DNA of 64,000 nucleotides, taken from assembly GCA_001931875.2 (NCBI GenBank), contig MSJH02000812.1, positions 558,001 to 622,000 on the forward strand, written 5' to 3'. Below the pieces are notes generated by a model. It searched no databases, was not told where the DNA came from, and saw only the letters and a program-made list of their open reading frames with translations. Within the stretch, counting starts at the first letter, position 1, and each line of letters opens with the position of its first letter. A program made the position numbers and the translations under genes. Origin of the DNA: Byssochlamys sp. IMV 00236 (lineage: Eukaryota; Ascomycota; Eurotiomycetes; Eurotiales; Thermoascaceae). This document shows positions 36,557-46,168 of this stretch, piece by piece.

Positions 36557-37660
36557 TTACAACTCCATCTCCTCCTCAGACATCCCGCTGCTGCTGCCGA
36601 ACTGAATCTTCCAGTATTTTTGCTCGCCAGATGAGGCATCGACGACCCGATTCACTTTCTTTACCGATGTTCGGGGGGAGAGCGCGCTGGCACATTTGGT
36701 TATGCGGACGAGATGCGTCCATATCTTGTTTCTTGCGGAGGGGTTTACACCCCATTCCTGGCAATGCCAGAAGGAGTACTATAAATAAATAAAAAACTTA
36801 GATAAGAATTATTGTATCACAGAATAGTCATAGGAGCTCTTACTTTATCGTCGTTGTCAATACGCAAGAAGCTGAACATCTCACCATCCGTTACACAGCC
36901 GTAGATAATGCTGTTGATGTGGTTCTCTTTCTTGCGAATTTTGTGGACCATTGCTATGAAGTATGGTTAATTGATGTTCAATAGGGTGTGACTAGCTAAC
37001 TTACCCATATAGGCCAGGCATTGTCCCAAACCAGTGCCGTGGTTACACCTATCCTTGGCCTCGCAAATCACAAGGTTCGTATCCAGCCCGTGATCCCCAT
37101 ACCACATAGTGTAGTCTGACCTGCCGTTGAGAATGACAGCTTGTCCCTTATGGACGATTTCGCATTCAAGGTGGGTCTCAGCTGTGAGAGTTACAGGCTT
37201 CTCCGTTCTCTCTGGATGTCTCATAGCAACATTCTTCTGTTCGACCCGGACACAGGCTTGGAGTATAATGTCTAACTTCCAGCGAACTGTAGCTTCATTT
37301 GTCGGGTCGTGCCCCAAAGCCTGCTCCATATCGTAGATTCTCGATACTAAAAAGAAAGAAAAGGTCAGAACTCAGAAAAGAAAACGGCATTCAGAAAATT
37401 CAAGACTTACGAACGGTCTCTGGCACTGGTATGATATCTTTTTCCTCCGGTCCCCAAATTTCCTCCAATCTATCGTCACGTTTGAGGCCGAACGCATCTC
37501 TCACTTCTGAGAGCCTTAAGCTGCTGGCCGCCAATACAGGCAGTTTGTCCATTTCACGCAAGACATAATCTACATCCTCTGGTGCAGCTTGCTTCCCTTC
37601 CTTCAGCCCACGAAGTAGTGATTTGGCTTTTTGGACCCAACGAAGCTTGTTTAGAGGCAT
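36557..37660 (-). CDS. PD-(D/E)XK nuclease-like accessory protein
   Basis: 307 residues from exons 37660-37411, 37346-37005, 36953-36844 and 36778-36557; lengths sum to a whole number of codons. The core reads GRSDYTMWYG (D161), a spacer, then LVICEAKDR (E179, K181) and GLGQCLAYMAMVHKIRK (Q192). The order D, E-x-K, then a helix with Q is the PD-(D/E)XK nuclease pattern, here in the fungal lineage-specific form in which the motif is followed by AYM-MV. The N-terminal half is helical with WVQKAKSLLRGLKEG and VRWKLDIILQACVRVEQ. Proteins of this group are widespread and variable in fungi with no settled function. It lies in a repeat-rich region with a tandem repeat at its 5' side. Catalytic activity is inferred only. 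Confidence 0.75.
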
Positions 37661-38757
37661 ATCGTGCAGAGATCAAGGGAAGTATAGGACACAGAAGATA
37701 AAGAGTAAGCGAACAGGGCAGAAAAATGAGCTTGTAGAGGGGAAATTTCAAGCTTGGCGGAAGTAGAGAATTGATTTAGTCAGAGAGAAGCGAGCTCAGC
37801 AAGCGGGGAGAAAGTGAGCTGAAGGAAAGACAGGAGGGAAGTCAGCTTGACGGAAGAGAAGAGAAGAGAAGAAACGAAGTGGGATGGAGCAGATGAAGTC
37901 GAGCTGAGAAGAATTTAATCAGAAAGAATCGAGCTCAACAAGCGGGGAGAAAGTGAGCTAGAGGAAAGACAGGAGGGAAGTCAGCTTGACGGAAGATAAG
38001 AGAAGAGAAGAGACGAAGTGAGATGGAGACAGATGAAATCGAGCTGAGAAAAATGTAATCAGAGAGAAGCGAGCTCAGCAAGCGGGGAGAAGTGAGCTAA
38101 AGCAAAGACAGGACAGAAGAGAAGAGTCGAGGTGAGATGAAGAAAGATGAGGTCGAGCTGAGAAAAAGCAGTCCTTCAGGGCTCCTGGATCTATCTATCC
38201 ATCCATCCATTTGTCTGCCTGTTACTACTTTAGTACTAGTACGACTAGTACGCCTAAAGCATCTGCCTGGAGAAAAGGCATCAGTGCATATATGCAAGTG
38301 CTCAAGTATGCCTGCTTTAACTATGGATCAGCAATATATTTTGCATGGTTATAGTTGCTCTAAGTAACCTAAAACATGATACAGATGATAGGATACATAG
38401 AATGCTATACGGACCTTCTCTTCGATGCATTATGTACCCTACCCTACCCCACGAACTAGAGCGGTATGGCAGCATGGACTCCTACAGGTTTAGTGTCCTA
38501 AGTATATAACTTCAGACTCGGGGGGTGTTTCAAGGACATTTATTATCTATCTAAACTACCTAGATAAGATATAAGGACTTAAGACCAAATATCAGGATAA
38601 TGCTTGATAAAAGATAACTATAGCATGACTAGTAATATGTCTGCCATGGCTTATGCCCATAGCTGAGCGCAGTCCATTTCTATCGATCTTGACCAGGTCA
38701 GATATGTGAGTTGTGAAATAGCGTAACTATATAACGTCCCTAAGGGTAATTTCTAGC
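37661..38757. other. Intergenic region with tandem repeat, upstream of 5S gene
   Basis: Contains the 140-bp tandem repeat and, after 38.17 kb, AT-rich sequence with a short (atcc)n run at about 38190-38210. No gene recognised besides the 5S rRNA at the end. Confidence 0.5.
37782..38166. repeat. Tandem repeat, about 3 units of 139-140 bp
   Basis: The block beginning AGAGAGAAGCGAGCTCAGCA recurs at about 37782, 37921 and 38061. Each unit goes on through CGGGGAGAAAGTGAGCT, GACAGGAGGGAAG, a GAAGAGAAGAGAAGA run and GATGAGGTCGAGCTGAGAAAAA. Copies 1 and 2 are near-identical; copy 3 is shorter because GAGGGAAGTCAGCTTGACG is missing. All copies are purine-rich on the plus strand. The repeat begins about 120 bases upstream of the nuclease-like gene's start. 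Confidence 0.85.
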
Positions 38758-38876
38758 ACATACGACCATAGGGTGTGGAAAACAGGGCTTCCCGTCCGCT
38801 CAGCCGTACTTAAGCCACACGCCGGCAGGTTAGTAGTTGGGTGGGTGACCACCAGCGAATCCCTGCTGTTGTATGT
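38758..38876 (+). rRNA. 5S ribosomal RNA
   Basis: 119 bases from ACATACGACC to GTTGTATGT, whose ends pair to form helix I. Internal features match fungal 5S rRNA: GGTGTGGAAAACAGGGCTTC, CCGTCCGCTCAGCCGTACTT and the 3' segment GGGTGGGTGACCACCAGCGA. A T-run follows directly (TTTTTC then T8), as for RNA polymerase III termination. One isolated copy, as is usual for dispersed 5S genes in filamentous ascomycetes. Confidence 0.97.
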
Positions 38877-39310
38877 TTTTCTTTTTTTTTAATCTGAAAT
38901 CTATTTTGCCTCTCCCAATTCTTGTCGTTAGCCATTGTTGCTGCCTTGATTTCCCGTTGAAATTTCAAAGTGATAGAGGGCTTGTCAACAATTGACTGTG
39001 TGCAATATGTGGCTTCTCCGCTATCTTGAAGATAACTTAACTGGTCTGCCCTTCTAGTTGATTATCCGTGTCGAGATTGCTGACCGGAGCTTTGGTTGCT
39101 TCCTAGTGGCTGGAATGAATTGTATATAGTAGAGGGTAACAGAGACGGTTATCATGCATGCTATGTTGTAAAATTGGGACTCGTGCAAGGAATATGTTCC
39201 ATATATTGGCTTCAACTGGATGTTTTCCTATAACCAACCTGGACCGTGGTATATGATTCGTATAGTTAAATAAAGTAAATTGCAGCAATATATGCCTCGC
39301 ATGCTGTTCA
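38877..39310. other. Intergenic region, no gene recognised
   Basis: From the 5S terminator to the 3' end of the phosphoesterase gene. Nothing recognised. Confidence 0.5.
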
Positions 39311-40921
39311 TCATGAAGCGTTGACGGCAACACCGCCATCCACACTGTTCGTATCCTCGTCCGCGGACGTATGTATGGCATTACGTGGACCGTGAAAACC
39401 AAGACTTCTTTCCGCAATGACCTTATAAGCTTGACTGAGCCGCTCGGCATTTGGATCGCCATTGCTTGCGTCCAGCTTCTTCGCGCCCATTTCGCAGATG
39501 CAGACCTTGTCGATTGGGATGTCTCGGGCCCAAAGGAAAGGGATCTTTGTGCTATCATCTGCTCCGGGTCGTTTGTTTTGCATTTGCTTCTGTTTCTTCT
39601 CCGGTGGCCTGTTTCCCTCGTCTTTACCTCCCTCAGCATCAGAATTGCTCTCTGCGGATAATTGATCCTCGGAGATACCGGTAGCGATTATTGTTGAACG
39701 AGGCTGCGTTCTGTCTGTATCAATATAATAGTCTCGGTAATGCGCGAGGATGTCTCGCGCATCGAAGGTATAAGTGCCGTTTTTGGGTCCACCGTCGCGA
39801 CGACGTCCGCGTCCGGCATAGATTGTATTTACGATGGTAGCGTGGAGGAGAAGTGGTCTTGCTTTTGGCTTCTTTTCCTTCAGTTTAATTTTAGAGCTGG
39901 AGGGACCGGATGTTGGGTCTTCTGCGATTCCTGTCGGAACCTCCTCTAGAAGTGATTGCTGGAGTGTTGCTTCAGCTTCTGGGCGGGAGCTAGATTCCAC
40001 CTGCTGCAAACCCTCACTGTTTCCTTCGGCCTTCTGCGATCCCTGATTTTCTGATGCTGCTGGCTTTTTGTATTCTCCCTCTAGGAAACCAGCCTCTAGG
40101 AATTTCTCGCGCAACAGCACGCTGAAGGGATAGAGACGAGATGTAGGGTCCACCGGGGCCGCATACAAAACAGTAGCAGAGCGGGCACGTGGGAGTGCAT
40201 GCATAGATTCAAGAGACACAATCAAAGGTTCAGGCGAATCAGGAGTCACAGGACGGACGAGATCTGTACCAGTAGCCAATTGCTCAGATGCCGTAGGGAG
40301 GAGACCTTCCCGCGCCTCAGCCGTCGCTGGCGGCTCCGAATCAACAAAGTCTGGATTCAATGGCGTCTCCAATAAAGCTCTAGCTCGATTCTGCATTGAC
40401 TTCGCGCGAGCTTCTGCCTCTCGCGCAATCGAAACCAGATCCAAAGACTGCAGCAGGTTGATCGCTTCGTCCAGGCGCTCTTTGGTCGGCAGACTCATTA
40501 CTCCCAGCGTCAGATGGAGCGTCCCAACTGGCCTGACAGCTCCATCAGGAATAAGCGGCGGAGTGGGTTTCAGAGGATGGTCGTTTTCTGTCCGGAGACG
40601 AGACGGAATTGCTGCCTTGAATGTGGCAATGGACGATTCCAGTTGAGGCAGAGAAACATCATTGACGAGAGGGAAGCAGAGGAAATGCGTCAACGGTGGC
40701 TTCTTTTCTCTTTTCTGGTTGTGATTGTTATTCCTGAGATTCCTAGCCCTGTGAGGAGGACCAGGCTGGTCTCTAGGTTCTGACATGCCCGAGAAGCGAT
40801 AGGATGCGGAGGATAAGGATGAAAAATCTGAACGGAATATCACAGGCCCAAGAGGCCTGGTTCGTAGCATGGGAACTGAATATGGGGGACGTTGTATTTC
40901 AATCTGATCAAAATCCCCCAA
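39311..40921 (-). CDS. AKAP7/ASCC1-like 2H phosphoesterase domain protein
   Basis: Up to 536 residues, one exon. It carries both histidine motifs of the 2H phosphoesterase fold: LHLTLGVM (H136) and LLLHATIVNTIY (about residue 360), after a THFLCFPLVN strand that opens the AKAP7-NLS type domain. The two motifs are separated by about 225 residues, with a low-complexity insert between them (about 270-345, rich in S, E and Q). In well-studied relatives the fold acts on 2'-5' or cyclic phosphate bonds of RNA, or binds RNA, as in ASCC1. The C-terminal part (WARDIPIDKVCICEMGAKK) is conserved-looking. The start at 40921 is the longest; an ATG at 40786 (MSEPRDQPG) is also plausible because the domain starts 30 residues later. 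Confidence 0.8.
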   Translation of the reverse strand: MGDFDQIEIQRPPYSVPMLRTRPLGPVIFRSDFSSLSSASYRFSGMSEPRDQPGPPHRARNLRNNNHNQKREKKPPLTHFLCFPLVNDVSLPQLESSIATFKAAIPSRLRTENDHPLKPTPPLIPDGAVRPVGTLHLTLGVMSLPTKERLDEAINLLQSLDLVSIAREAEARAKSMQNRARALLETPLNPDFVDSEPPATAEAREGLLPTASEQLATGTDLVRPVTPDSPEPLIVSLESMHALPRARSATVLYAAPVDPTSRLYPFSVLLREKFLEAGFLEGEYKKPAASENQGSQKAEGNSEGLQQVESSSRPEAEATLQQSLLEEVPTGIAEDPTSGPSSSKIKLKEKKPKARPLLLHATIVNTIYAGRGRRRDGGPKNGTYTFDARDILAHYRDYYIDTDRTQPRSTIIATGISEDQLSAESNSDAEGGKDEGNRPPEKKQKQMQNKRPGADDSTKIPFLWARDIPIDKVCICEMGAKKLDASNGDPNAERLSQAYKVIAERSLGFHGPRNAIHTSADEDTNSVDGGVAVNAS

Positions 40922-41374
40922 GCTGACAGGCTAAGTATACTGCCTCAGCTGGTGCCGTCATAGCATTTGCGCGAAAGAAGCACTAACGAAGTAGTGGCGA
41001 AGCTCAGTCTAGAGCTTGTAGCTGGTGTGGAAGCAAAGAATCCTGGGAGTCTGTTGGTTAATCCGTAAGAGTCGAACGTATAACAAATAACAAAATATAA
41101 ATAACTAGATAACACAAGCAGTAAGCACAGGGTAATTAGTTCGAATGGGCAAATAGGAGTGGCGGTTAAGGAGCTGACGGGGAGAACCTTGGGAAGCAGC
41201 AGAAGCTCCGGAGAATCCATGATGTGATGCCATCTCCGCGTTTCCTTCCAACAAAAACCGCTCTGCTTGATTCCTCATCAACTCAATCCAAACCCACACT
41301 CTTCTTCTAGCTTCACAATCCTCCATCTCTGGCGTCCATCTGAATTTGTACAGTACATACATACATAGCTCACC
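40922..41374. other. Divergent promoter of the phosphoesterase and frataxin genes
   Basis: No extra gene recognised. A repeated TACATACATACATAG run lies just before the frataxin start. Confidence 0.5.
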
Positions 41375-42175
41375 ATGTTTTCTCGAACTCCTCGCGCTCT
41401 CGTCTCTGCTCGACCATCCTTCCGTCTTGCCCGGGTGTCGCAGACCTCAACCCCGGCTGCCGTCCAGCGGTTCCAGACCAGAAACCGTGCAGTCCTCTCG
41501 TCCAGCGAGGCCTACAGCTCGCGATCTTTCCATTCCTCGTCGGTCGCCTTCAAGGGCATCACCCCAGACTCCTCGGACCCCGCTCCTCCCAAGTCTCAGA
41601 CCATCTCCGCCGACGAGCCCAGCTATGTGACGGAACCTTCACCGCTCACGGACCAGGAGTATCGCGAATGCTCGGAGCACTACTTCAATGTACTTCTTTC
41701 AGAGCTCGAGAAGGCGCAGGAGGAGGGTTCCGATATGGAGGCTGAGTATGCGGTATGTTGAGCAGAGCTTTCTTTTCTATGCGAGGACAGTATTGAAGAG
41801 AATCAGCCCTGATGGAATGATTTTCCCCATCGAGCTTGAGGAGCCCTTCAGAATAATCTGCCGTCTCTTATGTCGAATGCTAACTGCTGCCATTCTTAGG
41901 CTGGCGTCCTAAACGTCATCGTTCCCAGCGCTGGAACCTACGTCCTGAACAAGCAACCGCCGAACAAGCAGATTTGGCTCAGCTCACCCATCTCCGGCCC
42001 CAGACGCTATGACTGGGTTGTTGTGGGGGACAGGATGCATGAGAAGCAGGATACACGGGGTCAGCTCAATGGCCAGTGGATCTGTCTGCGTGACGGCTCG
42101 AACTTGACCGACCTGTTGAACAAGGAATTGACATTGAGCATTCCCAAGATCATCTACGACGAGGACTCTTCGTGA
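41375..42175 (+). CDS. yfh1: Frataxin, mitochondrial iron-sulfur assembly factor
   Basis: 217 residues from exons 41375-41752 and 41900-42175. Frataxin promotes sulfur transfer during Fe-S cluster assembly on the ISCU scaffold in the matrix. The first 70 residues are rich in arginine and serine without acidic residues, a mitochondrial presequence. The domain starts [20 protein letters not shown] with the acidic helix that binds iron ([17 protein letters not shown]), then [38 protein letters not shown] and LTDLLNKEL. The intron is 147 bases with GTATGT and a TTAG acceptor and splits between helix and sheet. Confidence 0.95.
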
Positions 42176-42881
42176 GGCAGAAGTTGAATGTCGGACCAGC
42201 AATTCTACAGAGAGAAGATATGATAGAATAACCAGTGTTAGGAGTAATCACAGTGGCGGATATTAACCTGTACAGAGAGCTATTCTATGGGCAGGTAATA
42301 TGCCAGAGCTTCTGCTTTGAACGTGTAATATGGATACACAGAATACGAATCCAAAGTCCAGTTGATAGTGTCCCATGATGCCAGAATAAAGCCTCTTCGC
42401 CATGAGCCTGGATACATCCTCTTCCCCATGAGAAGCGCATCGTCTCAATCCAACCTTGGCTATGCCCCGTACCTTGCCAGCTCCGCCGACCCAGCCTACC
42501 GTATACCTCAGTCAAGCAGAAGCTGCAGGAGTATATCGTAGCCAAGATGCGCCAATACAAGGCTGTAGGCCGGTCGTGTCTCTGCCGGCACTCACGACAG
42601 CGGCGCGTGTCGCGCTGGGACGGGCGCGGGAGCCGGAGGCCTCAAGGACAAAAGCGGGATGCTGTCAGAGTTTCCAAACCAGGCCGTAACTCGAGTGCTG
42701 TCCTTAAGTATGCGGCGGTCTGTCCGTGGCCAATCTCTCCTCTCCGCGAGGAGACAGAGCCGGTCTCGCCCAAGCCCCCGCAATAATTGCCGGATGACAT
42801 ATCACATCTCATATATCCTCTCCCTTATTTCCCTCGGAAGAGAAAAAGAAACCATAACCAAAACCAAAAGCAACACGCTAA
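42176..42881. other. Convergent intergenic region, no gene recognised
   Basis: Between frataxin and dph3. It is relatively GC-rich at 42450-42720 with short open frames on both strands, none of which I can support. Confidence 0.45.
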
Positions 42882-43226
42882 CTACGCCTGCACCGCAACA
42901 CCCTCAGCCGGCTTCATATCCTCATCCTTCGGTAGATCAGACTAACAAACACAACACCACATCGTCAGCAAAAGAGAGTACAAAAACACAAACCCAAATC
43001 CAAAGATGGGGGGGCAAAAGTTCAAACTCACCACCTCAAAAATCACCCTCACCATCAAACTACAACTCGGACACACCGCAATATCCTCTCCATCGCGCAG
43101 ATCCGCAATCGCAATCTCGAACCGATCGCCACATGGACACGGGTAATGATATATCTGGAGGTTCGGGTCGAAAGTCATATCTTCGATCTCGACTTCGTCG
43201 TAGATGGAGAGAGATTCGTCGGCCAT
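42882..43226 (-). CDS. dph3: Diphthamide biosynthesis protein 3 (CSL zinc finger)
   Basis: 84 residues from exons 43226-43032 and 42941-42882. Dph3 (Kti11) is a small iron/zinc protein that gives electrons to the Dph1-Dph2 radical enzyme for diphthamide on elongation factor 2, and also serves Elongator in tRNA wobble modification. The CSL motif is complete: [18 protein letters not shown] and [15 protein letters not shown], with four metal-binding cysteines in two C-x-C / C-x2-C pairs. The short second exon codes [18 protein letters not shown]. Length and start match the family. Confidence 0.95.
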
Positions 43227-43837
43227 GGTTGAGGACTATCGGATCGGTGTGCGCGTAGATACGTATGTAGAGTAGAGTAGAGTAGAGGAGAAGTATTGAT
43301 TTCAAACTGTCGTTGATGTATGTATCTTTAGTGGATCAGTTGTCCGGGTATTTGGATATCGTAAAGTAGTCGTGAAAATGACACAGTCGGGGTTTTTTTT
43401 TTTCTTCGCGCAGGAAAAAAGTGCCAGTGGCGGACCAGAGATTCTTGAATCTTCACCAACTGAAAGAAGCTTTTTTTGACTTTCGCCGCGGCGGGCGGTT
43501 TTTTGAGGATTGTCACGTGATTGCGGGGGTTGTTGTATGCGCGGAATTCGAAGTAGTTATGTTGTTTTGACTATGTTTAATATTTGGATAGTGGGATTTG
43601 AATGAATGAGGATGAGTTGCTTTTTCCCTTTCTTTGAAATGAAATGCGTTCTCTTTACGTTCCCAGCGAAGTATCATAGTCCATACTGGATATCCTATTA
43701 GTAAAATATCTATAGATCTATACAGGCGACAATTACAATCTACCGCAGAATCCATATTCACAGGGGTATCAAACAGTCGAAAAAAAAAAGAAAAAGAAAA
43801 AGAAAGCCGCCACGCAAAATCAACATAATCCACCATC
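43227..43837. other. Intergenic region, no gene recognised
   Basis: Promoter of dph3 (with a GTCACGTGA site at about 43513-43521) and 3' side of the HAUS4-like gene. No further feature. Confidence 0.5.
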
Positions 43838-45231
43838 CTATCCTCCCAACCGCTTGACTTCCATCTTGACAGCTTCCATCTCCTTGAGCAGTGCTCCGTA
43901 CCGCCGGGCGATTTCAGCCATAGTTCCCGCGCCGGCATTGTTTTCTTGAGCAGAACCTGTTCCTTCGTAGGATTCGAGTTCTTTGATTAGAGATTTTTCC
44001 TTCTCCTCCAATCTTCTGCGTGTGTCTTGGAGATGGTCGCGGTAGTTAGTCAGCGCGGCGAGCGCGTCGGGCGTGTAGATGGCTGAGAGTGTTTCTAGTT
44101 TCATGACTCTGGAATATCGCGGGTTGCATGTTAGTAATTTGCAGAAATGAGTCCAGAGTTGAATCAATAGAAAAGAAATAAAAAATAAGAGAATTCTCGA
44201 CAATCCACATACCGAACTTTACCCTCCACCGCCTCAGCAACCGTCGCCAAATGCTCCGCCTTCGACTTAGACGCTCTCGCTAATGCCCCATGTTTCGTCC
44301 GCTCCAGCAACTCTACCGTTCGTTCCATGATCTCTCCCCGCACCGCAAATACCGCCGCTGCCGTAGCTGCCATCTTTCTCCTAGCCGCTGGAAGCTCGGC
44401 CAGTTGAAGGGCTCGCAGAGCAGCCATCCGTGCAGAAACCTGCGAAGACACCGTAACCTGCGGTGTCATCCTGGCGCTACTCTGGCGCGGACGGGCGCGA
44501 AGACGAGACTGATTCGCAAGAGAAGGAATATGTGAAGAAATCGGTGCCTGTTGAGAGGCCTCTGCTCCTGCTTCTGCGATGGCTCGGAGAGTGTCTAGGT
44601 TCGAAGAGAAGAGCTTCGAGAGAGCACGCGCGATGCTCTCGGCGTTGTAGTGGAATGTTTCGAAATCTGGTGATAGGAGAGAAAGCATGTCCTCTCCGTC
44701 GCGGATATCTCGTGTGGATTCTTCTGGAGGTATGGGGGACTGGAGATAGAGGGCTATGATGGCGATGAGATCACGGAGCTGTTGTTCAGATTATTTCAGT
44801 CAGCAAGTCGTTTCCAGAAGCACAATTGTTTCCCAATACACAATAGATCCAAGTAAATAAATAACAAAAAACCAACCTCATCCGGTAAAACACTTCTCAA
44901 ATCCAGCGCAACCCTCTCCAGCGCCCGTTTCTTAATCTGCCTCTTCGCATTCCGAATCTGCAACTCCCTCAATTCCTACATTTTCATAGAAATCTCACTC
45001 GTCAGAAACCGTTTCCATTGCGCCTATACATTGGCTTTTGCTTTCCACGATCCACGGGTCGCATGTGCATTGTTCGGGACAACTTACATTCTGAACGGCC
45101 TTGCGCGCCGGGTGGGCGTCATTGGCGCGCGTGGAGCCATCAGGGTTTAGTAACTCGGTGGTTAGATGCTGGTAGAGCTTTTTGAATTGAGGATTGTTTT
45201 CGAGAATTGCTGGATCGCATGGTGGGATCAT
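43838..45231 (-). CDS. HAUS4-like augmin complex subunit (probable)
   Basis: 359 residues from exons 45231-45088, 44975-44877, 44778-44213 and 44108-43838, exactly in phase. Human HAUS4 has 363 residues. The N-terminus, IPPCDPAILENNPQFKKLYQ, parallels the start of animal HAUS4, where a PPC-x-L segment is followed by a 'NP-x-F-x-KL' pattern. Near the C-terminus a conserved-looking stretch, VMKLETLSAIYTPDALAALT followed by a coiled coil and YEGTGSA, corresponds in order to the matching part of HAUS4. The middle is helical with arginine/alanine-rich parts. Augmin recruits gamma-tubulin to existing microtubules in the spindle. Orthology is my inference from these motifs and the length; other fungal coiled-coil proteins cannot be excluded. 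Confidence 0.62.
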
Positions 45232-46168
45232 GTTGGAGCTGGGAATAGCCTGGGATTGTTGCTCACATTTACCCGGAGTCGCGAAGGCGTGCGGAGAACC
45301 TTAAGATCTACTGTAGCTTAGAAGAACGGCTCCCGGTGGGGACAATCGGAGCGATGTTAAGCGACGCCAACAACGCCTACTAGCGGATTTCACAATATTC
45401 TAACGCCATCTTCCTCATGGCACATGTCCGGCAGACCATGTTGACCACAACTACGAAAGAACTGCTGTATCGAGATATTTCATTATACATTACAGAAGAA
45501 CCAATGTGCATCTCGCTGCAGTTTTCACATTTTCACGTTTCATATTCATACAGGACATCTGGTATTCTCCTCGACCGCCTCTCAATCACAGCCACATAAA
45601 AGTCGAGAAGAATTTTCGCTCGAGACCTTCCCCTCCACACCTGCATGCAGAGAAGACGAGACCGCCAGTCAAAGTGACTGAATGGAAGCACGAGAGCACG
45701 ACGTTGCTCATCGAACCAGGACATGCCGCTAGAAANNNNNNNNNNNNNNNNNNNNCCTAAAAAAAAAAAAAAAAAAAAAAACAAGCAAAACACGACGTGA
45801 AAGACCAACCAGAGGATGCCAAACCAACAATCAGGCTAGCCATAGGTCTCATCTAATCGTCACGAGAAAACGAGAAAAAGCTTGCATGAAGTGAAGACCG
45901 GTAGGAATAGCAAGTATGTACAGGGACAAACGGAAGGCGGATACGGGTGTCATATGACAAACCATGAGGTTGTCCCGAGTGCGCTGCCGACCGAGCGAGG
46001 CCTGAAGCTAGTGCCAGAAATTATGTTGATTGATTAGAGCTGATTGCCCCCCAGACACAGTCAGGAAGCCATGGACGAGGAGGTTTGACGAAAGGCACGA
46101 TCCGAAGAAAGATTCATCCGAAATATTAATATTGAGAGAAGAAGCAATGATGCTGGCAGATGCTGCGT
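45232..46168. other. Intergenic region with assembly gap
   Basis: No gene recognised. A gap of N lies inside (separate entry). The final part is the 3' side of bdf1. Confidence 0.5.
45736..45755. other. Assembly gap (20 N) next to poly-A
   Basis: Followed by CCT and an A-run of about 23. Size of the missing sequence unknown. Confidence 0.98.

Noticed and set aside
37782..38166. Coding repeat or transposon terminal repeat
   Set aside because: The units are direct, purine-rich and without stop-free frames across all three copies or inverted ends.
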